Shown: piece after piece, positions 1 through 8,215 of the stretch | How the letters are laid out: the number at the start of each line of letters is the position of its first letter | How positions within the stretch are numbered: position 1 is the stretch's first letter | Assembly: GCF_040529055.1 (NCBI RefSeq) | Contig: NZ_CP132342.1 | Coordinates: 4,586,001 to 4,650,000 of the forward strand | DNA: 64,000 nt | Direction: 5' to 3' | DNA from: Xanthomonas sontii | GTDB lineage: Bacteria > Pseudomonadota > Gammaproteobacteria > Xanthomonadales > Xanthomonadaceae | Made by a program: the position numbers and the translations under genes | Notes under the pieces: model-generated | The model's database searches: none | What the model was told of the DNA's origin: nothing | Seen by the model: only the letters and a program-made list of their open reading frames with translations

Positions 1-544
1 ACAGGCTGGCGTAGCCGTCGTTGGCGCCGATGGTCGGCTTGACCGAGTTGAACTTGACCACGCCGGCGGGGGTGTTGCGGCCGAACAGCGTGCCCTGCGG
101 ACCGCGCAGCACTTCCAGGCTCTGCAGGTCGAAGATCGGGAAGCCCTTCAGGAACGCGTTCTCGGCGACCACGTCGTCATAGATCAGCGACACCGGCTGC
201 GAGGCGTAGGTGTTGAAGTCGGTGTTGCCGTAGCCGCGGATGTAGAAGCGCGGGAACACGCGGCCGTTGGACGACTCGACGTTGAGGCTGGGCGCCTTGC
301 CGGCCAGCACGCGCACGTCCGAGCCGCTGGTGGCGATGGCGTCCAGGTATTCCGGGCGCAGCACGCTGGCCGACACCGGCACGTCCTTGGAGTCCTCGGC
401 GCGGCGCTCGGCGGTGACCTTGATCGTGTCCAGACGGGCGACCCCGTCGGTGCTGTCCGCCTGCTGGGCGGCGGCGGGGAACGAAAGCGCGGAAACGACG
501 GCAACGGCAAGCGCACTGGCGCGCAGCGACCAACTGGCAGACAT
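1..544 (-). CDS. TonB-dependent outer membrane receptor, N-terminal part (gene runs off the window)
   Basis: The visible 181 residues are the start of a TonB-dependent receptor, which takes up large or scarce substrates across the outer membrane using TonB energy. Residues 1 to about 28 form a signal peptide ending near an AAAQ site. Then come a TonB-box-like stretch (DTIKVTAERR) and a plug domain with the typical order RVFPRFYIRGYG, SLIYDDV, LQSLEVLRGPQGTLFGRN, TPAGVVKFNS. The ATG at 542-544 fits the signal peptide. The barrel lies outside the window, so the substrate cannot be told. An AT-rich block at 604-630 probably holds the promoter. The ORF is open at the window edge, so truncation here is an artefact of the cut, not of the gene. 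Confidence 0.93.
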   Translation of the reverse strand, partial: MSASWSLRASALAVAVVSALSFPAAAQQADSTDGVARLDTIKVTAERRAEDSKDVPVSASVLRPEYLDAIATSGSDVRVLAGKAPSLNVESSNGRVFPRFYIRGYGNTDFNTYASQPVSLIYDDVVAENAFLKGFPIFDLQSLEVLRGPQGTLFGRNTPAGVVKFNSVKPTIGANDGYASL

Positions 545-768
545 GGGAACTCCGGGATGGGTGGGCGTAATCGGGAGCGCGCCGAGTCCTTGCCGCGCCG
601 CAGCATAATTAACACAAAATATACAACCTGCGGCGGCCGGCGTCACCTGGGGAGGCGGGGATTTGGGATTGGGGAGTCGGGATTGGCAAAAGCGGGGCCG
701 TTGCGGGGGCTGCTCGCCTGCCGGCCCGGGCCGGCTTCCCTTTTCGGATGGCCGCAGCCGCTTTTGGT

Positions 769-919
769 CGCGTCGGGACTGAAGTCCCTCCCACAAGGCA
801 TCTCGCGGTCCCATGCTCCGCCACCGCCACCGCCACCGCCACCGGTGCCGGTGCCGGTGCCGGTGCCGGCGACTGCGCGCTGTGCATGCTCTTGTGGGAG
901 GGACTTCAGTCCCGACGCG
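769..919. repeat. Inverted pair of REP-like repeats, 29-base perfect arms
   Basis: Arm one is at 769-797 and arm two at 891-919; they are exact reverse complements over 29 bases. Each arm contains the internal palindrome GGGACTNNAGTCCC. The core (GTGGGAGGGACTTCAGTCCC) looks like the REP palindromes scattered between genes in Xanthomonadaceae. That assignment is by memory of the pattern, not by a search. Confidence 0.8.
819..869. repeat. Hexanucleotide tandem repeats between the REP arms
   Basis: About four copies of a CCACCG-type hexamer run directly into about four copies of a GGTGCC-type hexamer. The two blocks are roughly complementary, so the stretch can fold on itself inside the loop of the REP pair. 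It is non-coding. Confidence 0.75.
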
Positions 920-1190
920 CGAAGTTCTCAGGCTGCAGGCCGTTTTTGAGCGCCGGTGGAAGCAACACGCCCCGGTAATGCTTCAACCATGCCACGCCGC
1001 TCCTCCGAGCACCCATGCCAAACCGCATGTCCTGCGCCCGCGGCCGAAAGGCAAGCAGCAAAAGGCCATCCCGCTGCCGCAAGCCCAACCGGGCCGCACG
1101 AAATCGCATCGCAAGCCACGCGCCGCTTCACACAGCGACCGCCACTGACGTCTGAAGAGCGCGCATCCGCGCTGCCTTTGGAGAGACTCG

Positions 1191-1718
1191 ATGTTCACAC
1201 CCCGATCCCTGTCCCTCGTCGCGTTCTGCGCGACGCTGCTCACCTGTTCCGCCCAGGCCAAGACCTGCACCGCGGTCGACAACATCGTGGCCAGCACCGC
1301 GTCGGACACCGCCAATCGCGACGCTGGCGGTACTGGCGGGCATGTCGGCCTGCACATGCAGAACGCCACGACGCCGCTGCCGCCCAGCGGCGCGCAGAGT
1401 CAGCTCGGAAAATCGGCGTTCGCCAACTGGGCGACGTTCCAGGGCGCCTTCAACAACTGGGCAGCGGCCAAGACCGGCAAGCACGTCGACTGCGGCACCG
1501 GTGGCGGCGCGAAGGACATCGTCGATGCGGCCAGTGTCGGCATCACCGCGGGATGGGCCTGCACCTCCGCCGACGGGGACGGCATCTGCACCAACTGGCG
1601 CAAGTTCACCCCGGTCAAGGTCTGCTTCTGGTACGCCAACTCTCCGGGCGCGAAAGGCACGGCGGGCAAGTGGCTGCTCAACACGGCCTACCCGTCGCTC
1701 AACGCGGACTGCAGTTGA
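1191..1718 (+). CDS. Small secreted cysteine-rich protein, possible exported ribonuclease
   Basis: 175 residues. Residues 1-23 are a clear Sec signal peptide ending in AQA. The mature part has six cysteines (26, 101, 124, 133, 145, 174), consistent with disulfides outside the cytoplasm. No family was recognised with certainty. Three patches match the layout I recall for the CdiA C-terminal RNase A-like toxin fold: GGHVGLHM at 49-56 (usual pattern GGHTxxxHV), KSAFANWATFQGAFNNW at 74-90 (usual STFxDxxTAExA), and a closing strand ending LLNTAYP at 162-168. His51 or His55 would be catalytic. No immunity gene lies next to it, and an exported enzyme acting on outside RNA would not need one. This function is inference from pattern only. 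The ATG is preceded by GGAGAG. Confidence 0.75.
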   Translation: MFTPRSLSLVAFCATLLTCSAQAKTCTAVDNIVASTASDTANRDAGGTGGHVGLHMQNATTPLPPSGAQSQLGKSAFANWATFQGAFNNWAAAKTGKHVDCGTGGGAKDIVDAASVGITAGWACTSADGDGICTNWRKFTPVKVCFWYANSPGAKGTAGKWLLNTAYPSLNADCS

Positions 1719-1778
1719 GCGGTCCCGCCACCGTTGATTGCGCCGTGCGGCGCTGGCGCCTCCGCACGGCCTGCCGGC

Positions 1779-2972
1779 TCAACCGGCCGGCGTTTCCGGC
1801 ACCCGCACCCAGCCTTCCATCAGCACGCGCGCGCTGCGGCTCATCAAGGCCTTGGTGACGGCCCACTGGCCGTCCACCTGGCGCGCCTCGGCGCCGACCC
1901 GCAAGGTGCCGGAGGGATGACCGAAGCGCACCGCGGTGCGTTCGCCACCGCCGGCGGCGCGGTTGACCAGGGTGCCGGGGATCGCCGCAGCGGTGCCGAT
2001 CGCCACCGCCGCGGTGCCCATCATCGCGTGGTGCAGCTTGCCCATCGACATCGCCCGCACCAGCAGGTCGATGTCGGCGGCCGCCACCGGCTTGCCGCTG
2101 GAGGCGGTGTAGTCGGCCGGCGGCGCGACGAAGGCGACCTTGGGCGTGTGCTGGCGGGTCGCCGCATCTTCAAGCGTGGCGATCAGGCCCATGCGCAGCG
2201 CGCCGTACGCGCGGATGGTCTCGAAGCGCTGCAGCGCCTGCGCATCGCCGTTGATCGCGTCCTGCAGTTCGGTGCCCTGGTAACCCAGCGCCTGCGCCTC
2301 GAGAAAGATCGTGGGGATACCCGCGTTGATCAGGGTCGCCTGGAGGCTGCCGACGCCGGGCACCTCCAGCGTGTCGACCAGGTGGCCGGTGGGGAACATG
2401 GCGCCGCCGGCGCCGTCCTCGTCGGCGGCCGGGTCGAGGAATTCCAGCGCGATCTCCGCCGCAGGGAAGGTCACCCCGTCCAGTTCGAAATCGCCGGTTT
2501 CCTGCACTGCGCCGTCGGTCATCGGCACCTGCGCGACGATGGTCTTGCCGATGTTGGCCTGCCAGATCCGCACCGTGGCCACGCCATCGCGCGGAATCCG
2601 CGCCGGATCCACCAACCCGGCGGCGATCGCGAACGGCCCCACCGCCGCCGACAGGTTGCCGCAGTTGCCGCTCCAGTCCACGAACGCGCGCTCGATCGCC
2701 ACCTGGCCGAACAGATAGTCCACGTCGTGGTCCGGGCGCGTGCTCGTCGCCACGATCACGGTCTTGCTGGTACTGGAGGTCGCCCCGCCCATACCGTCGA
2801 TCTGCTTGGCATAGGGATCGGGGCTGCCGATCACCCGCTGCAGCAGCGCATCGCGCGCCGGGCCCGGCGTCTGCGCCGTCGCGGGCAGGTCCTGCAGGCG
2901 GAAGAACACGCCCTTGGAGGTGCCGCCGCGCATGTAGGTGGCGGGGATGCGGAGTTGCGGAGCGTGGGCCAT
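1779..2972 (-). CDS. prpF: 2-methyl-aconitate cis-trans isomerase PrpF
   Basis: 397 residues. PrpF isomerises the 2-methyl-aconitate made by AcnD so that aconitase can hydrate it, a step of the methylcitrate cycle for propionate. The fold is of the diaminopimelate epimerase type. Motifs seen: MRGGTSKG at 14-21, the conserved Lys70 in a TSSTSKT motif, and Cys104 in SGNCGNL; these correspond to the Lys/Cys pair described in the Shewanella enzyme. It is the last gene of the prp block, following the SRPBCC gene (stop at 3011). Together AcnD and PrpF replace PrpD, which is absent here. Start ATG at 2970-2972. Confidence 0.95.
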   Translation of the reverse strand: MAHAPQLRIPATYMRGGTSKGVFFRLQDLPATAQTPGPARDALLQRVIGSPDPYAKQIDGMGGATSSTSKTVIVATSTRPDHDVDYLFGQVAIERAFVDWSGNCGNLSAAVGPFAIAAGLVDPARIPRDGVATVRIWQANIGKTIVAQVPMTDGAVQETGDFELDGVTFPAAEIALEFLDPAADEDGAGGAMFPTGHLVDTLEVPGVGSLQATLINAGIPTIFLEAQALGYQGTELQDAINGDAQALQRFETIRAYGALRMGLIATLEDAATRQHTPKVAFVAPPADYTASSGKPVAAADIDLLVRAMSMGKLHHAMMGTAAVAIGTAAAIPGTLVNRAAGGGERTAVRFGHPSGTLRVGAEARQVDGQWAVTKALMSRSARVLMEGWVRVPETPAG

Positions 2973-3010
2973 GGCGGTTCCGGGTGCGTACGAAAAGAAG
3001 AGACGGCGGA

Positions 3011-3478
3011 TCAGGGCGAATCGGGAATCTCGGGCTCGACCAGTTGCGTCAGCAGGGTCAGCGACTCCTGCCAGCCGAGATGGCAGAACTCCACCGGGAT
3101 CTGCGGCGGGATGCCTTCCTGCACGATCTCCAGCGCGGTACCGCAGGCCACCGGCCGCAGCCGCACGGTCACGATCATCTCGCCGGGCAGGTCCGGGTTG
3201 TCGAAGCGGTCGGTGTGGCGGATCAGCTGGCCGGGCACCAGTTCCAGGTAGGTTCCACCGAAGGCGCTGCTGGTGCCGGTGCCGAGGTTGGTGAAGCTCA
3301 TCCGGTAACTGCCGCCCACCCGCGCGTCCAGCGCATGCACGGTGGCGACGAAGCCATGCGGCGGCAGCCATTTGACCAGCGCCGCCGGCTCCAGGAAGGC
3401 GCGGTAGACGCGCTCGGCCGGCGCGCGCAGCACGCGATGCAGGTGGACGGTCGCGGTGGTGGCGGCGGACGTGGTCAT
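3011..3478 (-). CDS. SRPBCC / AHSA1-type small ligand-binding protein
   Basis: 155 residues of the START/Bet v1-like SRPBCC superfamily, AHSA1 (Aha1 C-terminal-like) type: VHLHRVLRAPAERVYRAFLEP at the start, a central GGSYRMSFTN, a TRTD-like strand region and a C-terminal helix with WQESLTLL. Such proteins hold hydrophobic ligands in a cavity; the specific ligand is not known. The start at 3476-3478 is chosen because GAGGAGA lies just upstream; a longer frame up to 3514 lacks a site. It lies between acnD (stop 3545) and prpF (start 2972) on the same strand, so it is probably co-transcribed. This gene is not a standard member of methylcitrate operons. A role in propionate metabolism would be inference from position only. 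Confidence 0.85.
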   Translation of the reverse strand: MTTSAATTATVHLHRVLRAPAERVYRAFLEPAALVKWLPPHGFVATVHALDARVGGSYRMSFTNLGTGTSSAFGGTYLELVPGQLIRHTDRFDNPDLPGEMIVTVRLRPVACGTALEIVQEGIPPQIPVEFCHLGWQESLTLLTQLVEPEIPDSP

Positions 3479-3544
3479 GGCGGTCTCCTCGGCGGTGGCG
3501 GGCGCGGCCAGCATGGCACGCGCCCGATGACAGCGGCAGCCGGC

Positions 3545-6160
3545 TCAGGCGCTGCGGGCGTCCTCGAGGAAATCCTGGGCGAAGCGCTGCAGCACGCCGC
3601 CAGCCTCGTAGATGGACACTTCCTCGTTGCTGTCCAGGCGGCACAGCACCGGCACCTCCACCACGGCGCCGTCCTTGCGCACGATGCGCAGGGTCAGCGT
3701 GGCGCCCGGCGTGCGCGCGCCGACCACGTCGAAGGTCTCGCTGCCGTCGATGCCCAGGGTCGTACGCGTGGTGCCCGGCAGGAACTGCAGCGGCAGCACG
3801 CCCATGCCGATCAGGTTGGTGCGGTGGATGCGCTCGAAGCCCTCGGCCACGATCGCCTCGACCCCGGCCAGGCGCACGCCCTTGGCCGCCCAGTCGCGCG
3901 AGGAACCCTGGCCGTAGTCGGCGCCGGCGATCACGATCAGCGGCTGCTTGCGCGCCATGTAGGTTTCGATCGCCTCCCACATGCGCAGCACCTGCCCGTC
4001 CGGCTCCAGCCGGGCCAGCGAGCCCTGCTTCACCTTGCCGTCGACCACCGCCATTTCGTTGATCAGCTTCGGGTTGGCGAAAGTGGCGCGCTGCGCGGTG
4101 AGGTGGTCGCCGCGATGGGTGGCGTAGGAATTGAAGTCCTCCTCCGGCACGCCCATGTGCGCCAGGTATTCGCCGGCGGCGCTGTCGGCCAGGATCGCGT
4201 TGGACGGGGACAGGTGGTCGGTGGTGATGTTGTCGCCGAGCACCACCAGCGCGCGCATGCCGCGCAGCGTGCGTTCGCCGGCCAGCGCGCCTTCCCAGTA
4301 CGGCGGGCGGCGGATGTAGGTGCTGCGCGGGCGCCAGGCGTACAGCGGCGCCACCGGCGCGCCCTGCTCCACGCGCACGTTGAACATCGGCGCATAGACG
4401 CGGCGGAACTGCTCCGGCTTCACCGCCGCCCGCACCGCCGCATCGATCTCGGCGTCGCTGGGCCAGATGTCCTTCAGCCGCACCTCGCGGCCGTCGGCGT
4501 CGGTGCCCAGCACGTCCTTCTCGATGTCGAAGCGCACCGTGCCGGCGATGGCGTAGGCGATCACCAGCGGTGGCGAGGCCAGGAACGCCTGCTTGGCGTA
4601 GGGATGGATGCGCCCGTCGAAGTTGCGGTTGCCCGACAGCACCGCGGTGGCGTACAGGTCGCGCTCCACGATCTCCTGCTGGATGCGCGGATCCAGCGCG
4701 CCGCTCATGCCGTTGCAGGTGGTGCAGGCGAAGGCGACGATGCCGAAGCCCAACGCCTCCAGGTCCGACAGCAGGCCGGCCTCTTCCAGGTACAGCTGCA
4801 CCGCCTTGGAACCCGGCGCCAGCGAGGTCTTCACCCACGGCTTGCGGGCCAGGCCGCGCGCGCGCGCATTGCGCGCCAGCAGGCCGGCGGCGATGACGTT
4901 GCGCGGGTTGGAGGTGTTGGTGCAACTGGTGATGGCGGCGATGATCACCGCACCGTCGGGCATGCGCCCCTGCGCCTGCTCGGCCTGGCCGGCGGCCAGC
5001 TTGCTGGCGTCGGCGATGCCGCGCGCGGCCAGCTCGGTGGTCGCCACGCGCTTGTGCGGATTGCTGGGGCCGGCCATGTTGCGCACCACCTGCGACAGGT
5101 CGAAGCGCAGCACGCGCTCGTACTGCGCGGTGGCCAGCGCATCGGCCCACAGCCCGGTAGTGCGCGCGTACTGTTCCACCAGCGCCACCTGCGCTTCCTC
5201 GCGCCCGGTCAGGCGCAGGTAGTCGAGCGTCTGCTGGTCGATGTAGAACATCGCCGCGGTGGCGCCGTATTCCGGGCACATGTTGGAGATGGTGGCGCGG
5301 TCGCCGATGGTCAGCGCGGCGGCGCCTTCGCCGAAGAATTCCAGATAGGCGCCGACCACACGCTCCTGGCGCAGGAACTCGGTCAACGCCAGCACCACGT
5401 CGGTGGCGGTGATGCCGGGCTGCGGCCGGCCGCTCAGCTCGACGCCGACGATGTCCGGCAGGCGCATCCACGAGGCGCGGCCGAGCATCACGCTCTCCGC
5501 TTCCAGCCCGCCGACGCCGATCGCGATCACGCCCAGCGCATCCACGTGCGGGGTATGGCTGTCGGTGCCCACGCAGGTATCGGGGAAGGCGACGCCGTCG
5601 TGCACGTAGATCACCGGCGACATCTTCTCCAGATTGATCTGATGCATGATGCCGTTGCCCGGCGGGATCACGTCCACGTTGCGGAACGCGCGCTTGCTCC
5701 AGTCGATGAAGTGGAAGCGATCCTCGTTGCGGCGATCCTCGATCGCGCGGTTCTTGGCGAAGGCCTGCGGATCGTCGCCGCCGCACTCCACCGCCAGCGA
5801 GTGATCGACGATCAACTGCACCGGCACCACCGGATTGACCTTGGCCGGATCGCCGCCCTGCTCGGCGATGGCATCGCGCAGCCCGGCCAGGTCGACCAGC
5901 GCGGTCTGGCCGAGGATGTCGTGGCACACCACCCGCGCCGGAAACCACGGAAAATCCAGGTCGCGGCGGCGCTCGATCAACTGCAGCAAGGCGTCGTGCA
6001 GCAGATCCGGATCGCAGCGACGCACCAGGTTCTCGGCGAACACCCGCGAAACATAGGGCAGGCCGGCATAGGCGCCCGTGCTGATCGCATCGACTGCGGC
6101 CTGCGCGTCGAAGTAGTCCAGCGCGGTGCCGGGAAGGGATTTACGGTAGTGGCTGTTCAT
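3545..6160 (-). CDS. acnD: Fe/S-dependent 2-methylcitrate dehydratase AcnD
   Basis: 871 residues, the usual length for AcnD and aconitase A relatives. It dehydrates 2-methylcitrate to 2-methyl-aconitate in the cytoplasm. The [4Fe-4S] ligands are visible as Cys413 (SCTNTSNPRN) and Cys479/Cys482 (ACTTCNG). Other aconitase landmarks are GTDSHTPHVDALG (198-210), the swivel-domain motif GDNITTDHLSPSNAI and a C-terminal GSSRDWAAKG. Assignment as AcnD and not housekeeping AcnA rests on the adjacent prpF, prpC and prpB and on the AcnD-like N-terminus (NSHYRKSLPGTALDYFD). prpD is missing, as expected where AcnD/PrpF do its work. The gap to prpC upstream is about 210 bases and holds an intergenic repeat. 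Confidence 0.94.
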   Translation of the reverse strand: MNSHYRKSLPGTALDYFDAQAAVDAISTGAYAGLPYVSRVFAENLVRRCDPDLLHDALLQLIERRRDLDFPWFPARVVCHDILGQTALVDLAGLRDAIAEQGGDPAKVNPVVPVQLIVDHSLAVECGGDDPQAFAKNRAIEDRRNEDRFHFIDWSKRAFRNVDVIPPGNGIMHQINLEKMSPVIYVHDGVAFPDTCVGTDSHTPHVDALGVIAIGVGGLEAESVMLGRASWMRLPDIVGVELSGRPQPGITATDVVLALTEFLRQERVVGAYLEFFGEGAAALTIGDRATISNMCPEYGATAAMFYIDQQTLDYLRLTGREEAQVALVEQYARTTGLWADALATAQYERVLRFDLSQVVRNMAGPSNPHKRVATTELAARGIADASKLAAGQAEQAQGRMPDGAVIIAAITSCTNTSNPRNVIAAGLLARNARARGLARKPWVKTSLAPGSKAVQLYLEEAGLLSDLEALGFGIVAFACTTCNGMSGALDPRIQQEIVERDLYATAVLSGNRNFDGRIHPYAKQAFLASPPLVIAYAIAGTVRFDIEKDVLGTDADGREVRLKDIWPSDAEIDAAVRAAVKPEQFRRVYAPMFNVRVEQGAPVAPLYAWRPRSTYIRRPPYWEGALAGERTLRGMRALVVLGDNITTDHLSPSNAILADSAAGEYLAHMGVPEEDFNSYATHRGDHLTAQRATFANPKLINEMAVVDGKVKQGSLARLEPDGQVLRMWEAIETYMARKQPLIVIAGADYGQGSSRDWAAKGVRLAGVEAIVAEGFERIHRTNLIGMGVLPLQFLPGTTRTTLGIDGSETFDVVGARTPGATLTLRIVRKDGAVVEVPVLCRLDSNEEVSIYEAGGVLQRFAQDFLEDARSA

Positions 6161-6179
6161 GGCTGGCTACAGTAGAGAA

Positions 6180-6345
6180 AAAGCGAAGACGGAACCCCTT
6201 CTCCCTTCGGGACCTTGGCCCCCTTCTTGGGGGAAGGTGCCCCGAAGGGGCGGATGAGGGTACGGGCGAAGCTCTTGCGACCGAACACCACGAGGCTGCG
6301 CCCGTACCCTCACCCCCGACCCCTCTCCCGGTGGGAGAGGGGAGT
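6180..6345. repeat. Intergenic inverted repeat between prpC and acnD
   Basis: Two 14-base perfect arms, TGAGGGTACGGGCG at 6255-6268 and its complement at 6299-6312, enclose a 30-base loop. Around them lie smaller palindromes (CCCCGAAGGGG region and CTCTCCCGGTGGGAGAG). The arrangement resembles a mobile REP-like element of Xanthomonas. It lies inside a probable operon and could fold in the transcript, so it may reduce or stabilise the acnD part of the mRNA. Confidence 0.7.
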
Positions 6346-6374
6346 GTCACTCGGGGTCGAGGCGTACAGGCGCA

Positions 6375-7538
6375 TCACTTGCGCTGATCGATCGGCACGA
6401 ACGCCTGATCCTCCGGCCCCACGTAGTTCGCGCTGGGGCGGATGATCTTGCCGTCGACGCGCTGCTCGATGATGTGCGCGCTCCAGCCAGCGGTGCGGGC
6501 GATCACGAACAGCGGGGTGAACATCGCCGTCGGCACGCCCATCATGTGGTAGCTGACCGCGCTGAACCAGTCCAGGTTGGGGAACATCTTCTTGATGTCC
6601 CACATCACCGTCTCCAGGCGCTCGGCGATGTCGTACATCTTGCGGCTGCCCTGCGCCTCGGACAGTTCGCGCGCCACGTCCTTGATGACCTGGTTGCGCG
6701 GGTCCGACACCGTGTACACCGGGTGGCCGAAGCCGATGATGACTTCCTTGCGCTCGACCCGCGCGCGGATGTCCGCCTCGGCCTCGTCCGGGGTGTCGTA
6801 GCGCTTCTGCACCTCGAAGGCGACCTCGTTGGCACCGCCGTGCTTGGGCCCGCGCAGCGCGCCGATGCCGCCGGCGATGGCGCTGTACATGTCGCTGCCG
6901 GTGCCGGCGATGACCCGGCAGGCGAAGGTGGACGCGTTGAACTCGTGTTCGGCGTAGAGGATCAGGCTGGTGTGCATCGCCTGCACCCATTCCTCGTGCG
7001 GCTTGAAGCCGTGCAGCAGGCGCAGGAAATGCCCGCCGATCGAGTCGTCGTCGGTCTCCACCTCGATGCGCCGGCCGTTGTGGCTGTAGTGGTACCAGTA
7101 CAGCAGCATCGAGCCGAGGCTGGCCATCAGCTTGTCGGCGATGTCGCGCGCGCCGGGATGGTTGTGGTCGTCCTTCTCCGGCTGCACGCAGCCCAGCACC
7201 GACACGCCGGTGCGCATCACGTCCATCGGATGCGCCGACGGCGGCAACTGCTCCAGCGCGGCCTTGACCGCGGCGGGGATGCCGCGCAGCGAGCGCAGCT
7301 TGGCCTTGTAGCCGCGCAGCTCGCTGTTGCTGGGCAGCTTGCCGTGCACCAGCAGGTAGGCGATCTCCTCGAACTGGCTGGTGCGCGCCAGGTCCAGGAT
7401 GTCGTAGCCGCGGTAGTGCAGGTCGTTGCCGCTGCGGCCCACCGTGCACAGCGCGGTGTTGCCGGCGGCGGTGCCGGACAGGGCCACCGATTTCTTCGGC
7501 TTGAAGGCGGGGGCGGTCTGCGGAGCGGTGTCGTTCAT
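6375..7538 (-). CDS. prpC: 2-methylcitrate synthase PrpC
   Basis: 387 residues. It condenses propionyl-CoA with oxaloacetate to 2-methylcitrate, the entry of the methylcitrate cycle. The citrate-synthase catalytic triad is visible: His233 in GPKHGGAN, His272 in [13 protein letters not shown] and Asp323 in PNLDWFSA. The short length (about 390, against about 430 for the TCA enzyme) and the prp neighbours support methylcitrate synthase over housekeeping citrate synthase. It follows the DUF1003 gene by 40 bases and precedes acnD. Confidence 0.95.
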   Translation of the reverse strand: MNDTAPQTAPAFKPKKSVALSGTAAGNTALCTVGRSGNDLHYRGYDILDLARTSQFEEIAYLLVHGKLPSNSELRGYKAKLRSLRGIPAAVKAALEQLPPSAHPMDVMRTGVSVLGCVQPEKDDHNHPGARDIADKLMASLGSMLLYWYHYSHNGRRIEVETDDDSIGGHFLRLLHGFKPHEEWVQAMHTSLILYAEHEFNASTFACRVIAGTGSDMYSAIAGGIGALRGPKHGGANEVAFEVQKRYDTPDEAEADIRARVERKEVIIGFGHPVYTVSDPRNQVIKDVARELSEAQGSRKMYDIAERLETVMWDIKKMFPNLDWFSAVSYHMMGVPTAMFTPLFVIARTAGWSAHIIEQRVDGKIIRPSANYVGPEDQAFVPIDQRK

Positions 7539-7578
7539 GGCGAATCTCCCGGTGTTGCGGTCGGATGGACGCAGTGGA

Positions 7579-8184
7579 TCAGGGTGCGTGCGGCGCCGGT
7601 GGCCAGGCCCCGGCGCGCTCGAGCAGTTGCTGCAGCATGGCGATCTGGCGGTTCTGCTGATCCACCAGCGTCGCCCAGTCCTGCTCGCGCAGCTGGTTGA
7701 GCTTCTCGTGCACCTGCAGGATTTCCAGTTCGGATTTGATGTTCACTTCGTAGTCGTTCTGCGCGCGCAGGCGGTCCACCGCCGCCTGGCGGTTCTGGCT
7801 CATCATGATCACCGGCGCCTGGATCGCGGCCAGGCACGACAGGCACAGATTGAGCAGGATGTAGGGATACGGATCGAAGGCGTGCGCCAGCACCAGGCTG
7901 TTGAGCGCGATCCAGCCCAGCAGCACCACGCAGAAGCCGATGATGAATGTCCAACTGCCGCCGATCTCGGCGACGCGGTCGGCGACGCGCTCGCCCAGCG
8001 AGCGCTCGCGGTCGGCCTGCTTGACGATGTCGCGGGCCACGTGGCGCTTGGCGATGAAGCGCTCCACCACCTCGCGCTCGGCTTCGGGCAGCTTCTCCAG
8101 TTCGGTCTGCAGCAGCTGCCGCGCGGTCTGGCGGCGATCGATGCGGCTGCGCAGCGACGAAGAGGGACCGGCATTGGGATTCAT
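7579..8184 (-). CDS. DUF1003 family inner membrane protein
   Basis: 201 residues. Domain order: a charged N-terminal helical part (residues 10-60), two membrane helices at about 75-97 ([21 protein letters not shown]) and 104-125 with the family signature [29 protein letters not shown], then a C-terminal coiled-coil with [19 protein letters not shown]. The function of DUF1003 is unknown. Start at 8182-8184 is preferred over the longer frame at 8244, which overlaps prpB and lacks the family's usual beginning. It is embedded between prpB and prpC, 31 bases after prpB, so it is probably co-expressed with the propionate genes. Confidence 0.9.
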   Translation of the reverse strand: MNPNAGPSSSLRSRIDRRQTARQLLQTELEKLPEAEREVVERFIAKRHVARDIVKQADRERSLGERVADRVAEIGGSWTFIIGFCVVLLGWIALNSLVLAHAFDPYPYILLNLCLSCLAAIQAPVIMMSQNRQAAVDRLRAQNDYEVNIKSELEILQVHEKLNQLREQDWATLVDQQNRQIAMLQQLLERAGAWPPAPHAP

Positions 8185-8215
8185 GGACGGACTCGGGCGG
8201 GAAAATCGCCGCCGA

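Larger units (their letters stand above)
545..1190. other. Gene-free stretch between a receptor gene and a secreted-protein gene
   Basis: No convincing gene was found in this stretch of about 650 bases. The short ORFs are low-complexity Arg/Ala/Pro translations of GC-rich DNA. It holds an AT-rich block at 604-630 that probably carries the receptor promoter, one copy of the GGGATT-type dispersed repeat at 664-686, a long inverted REP pair and a hexanucleotide repeat. The region just before 1191 should hold the promoter of the secreted protein, but no clear -35/-10 pair is visible. A GGAGAG ribosome-binding site lies a few bases before that ATG. Confidence 0.7.

Noticed and set aside
1779..5948. 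A 1389-codon open frame on the minus strand
   Set aside because: It is the prpF frame kept open by high GC; the upstream two thirds is arginine/alanine-rich and is the wrong frame of acnD.
2984..6175. A 1063-codon frame on the plus strand opposite acnD
   Set aside because: Translation of the complementary strand of a GC-rich gene, rich in Arg, His, Gln and Val, without any domain; acnD itself is clear on the other strand.
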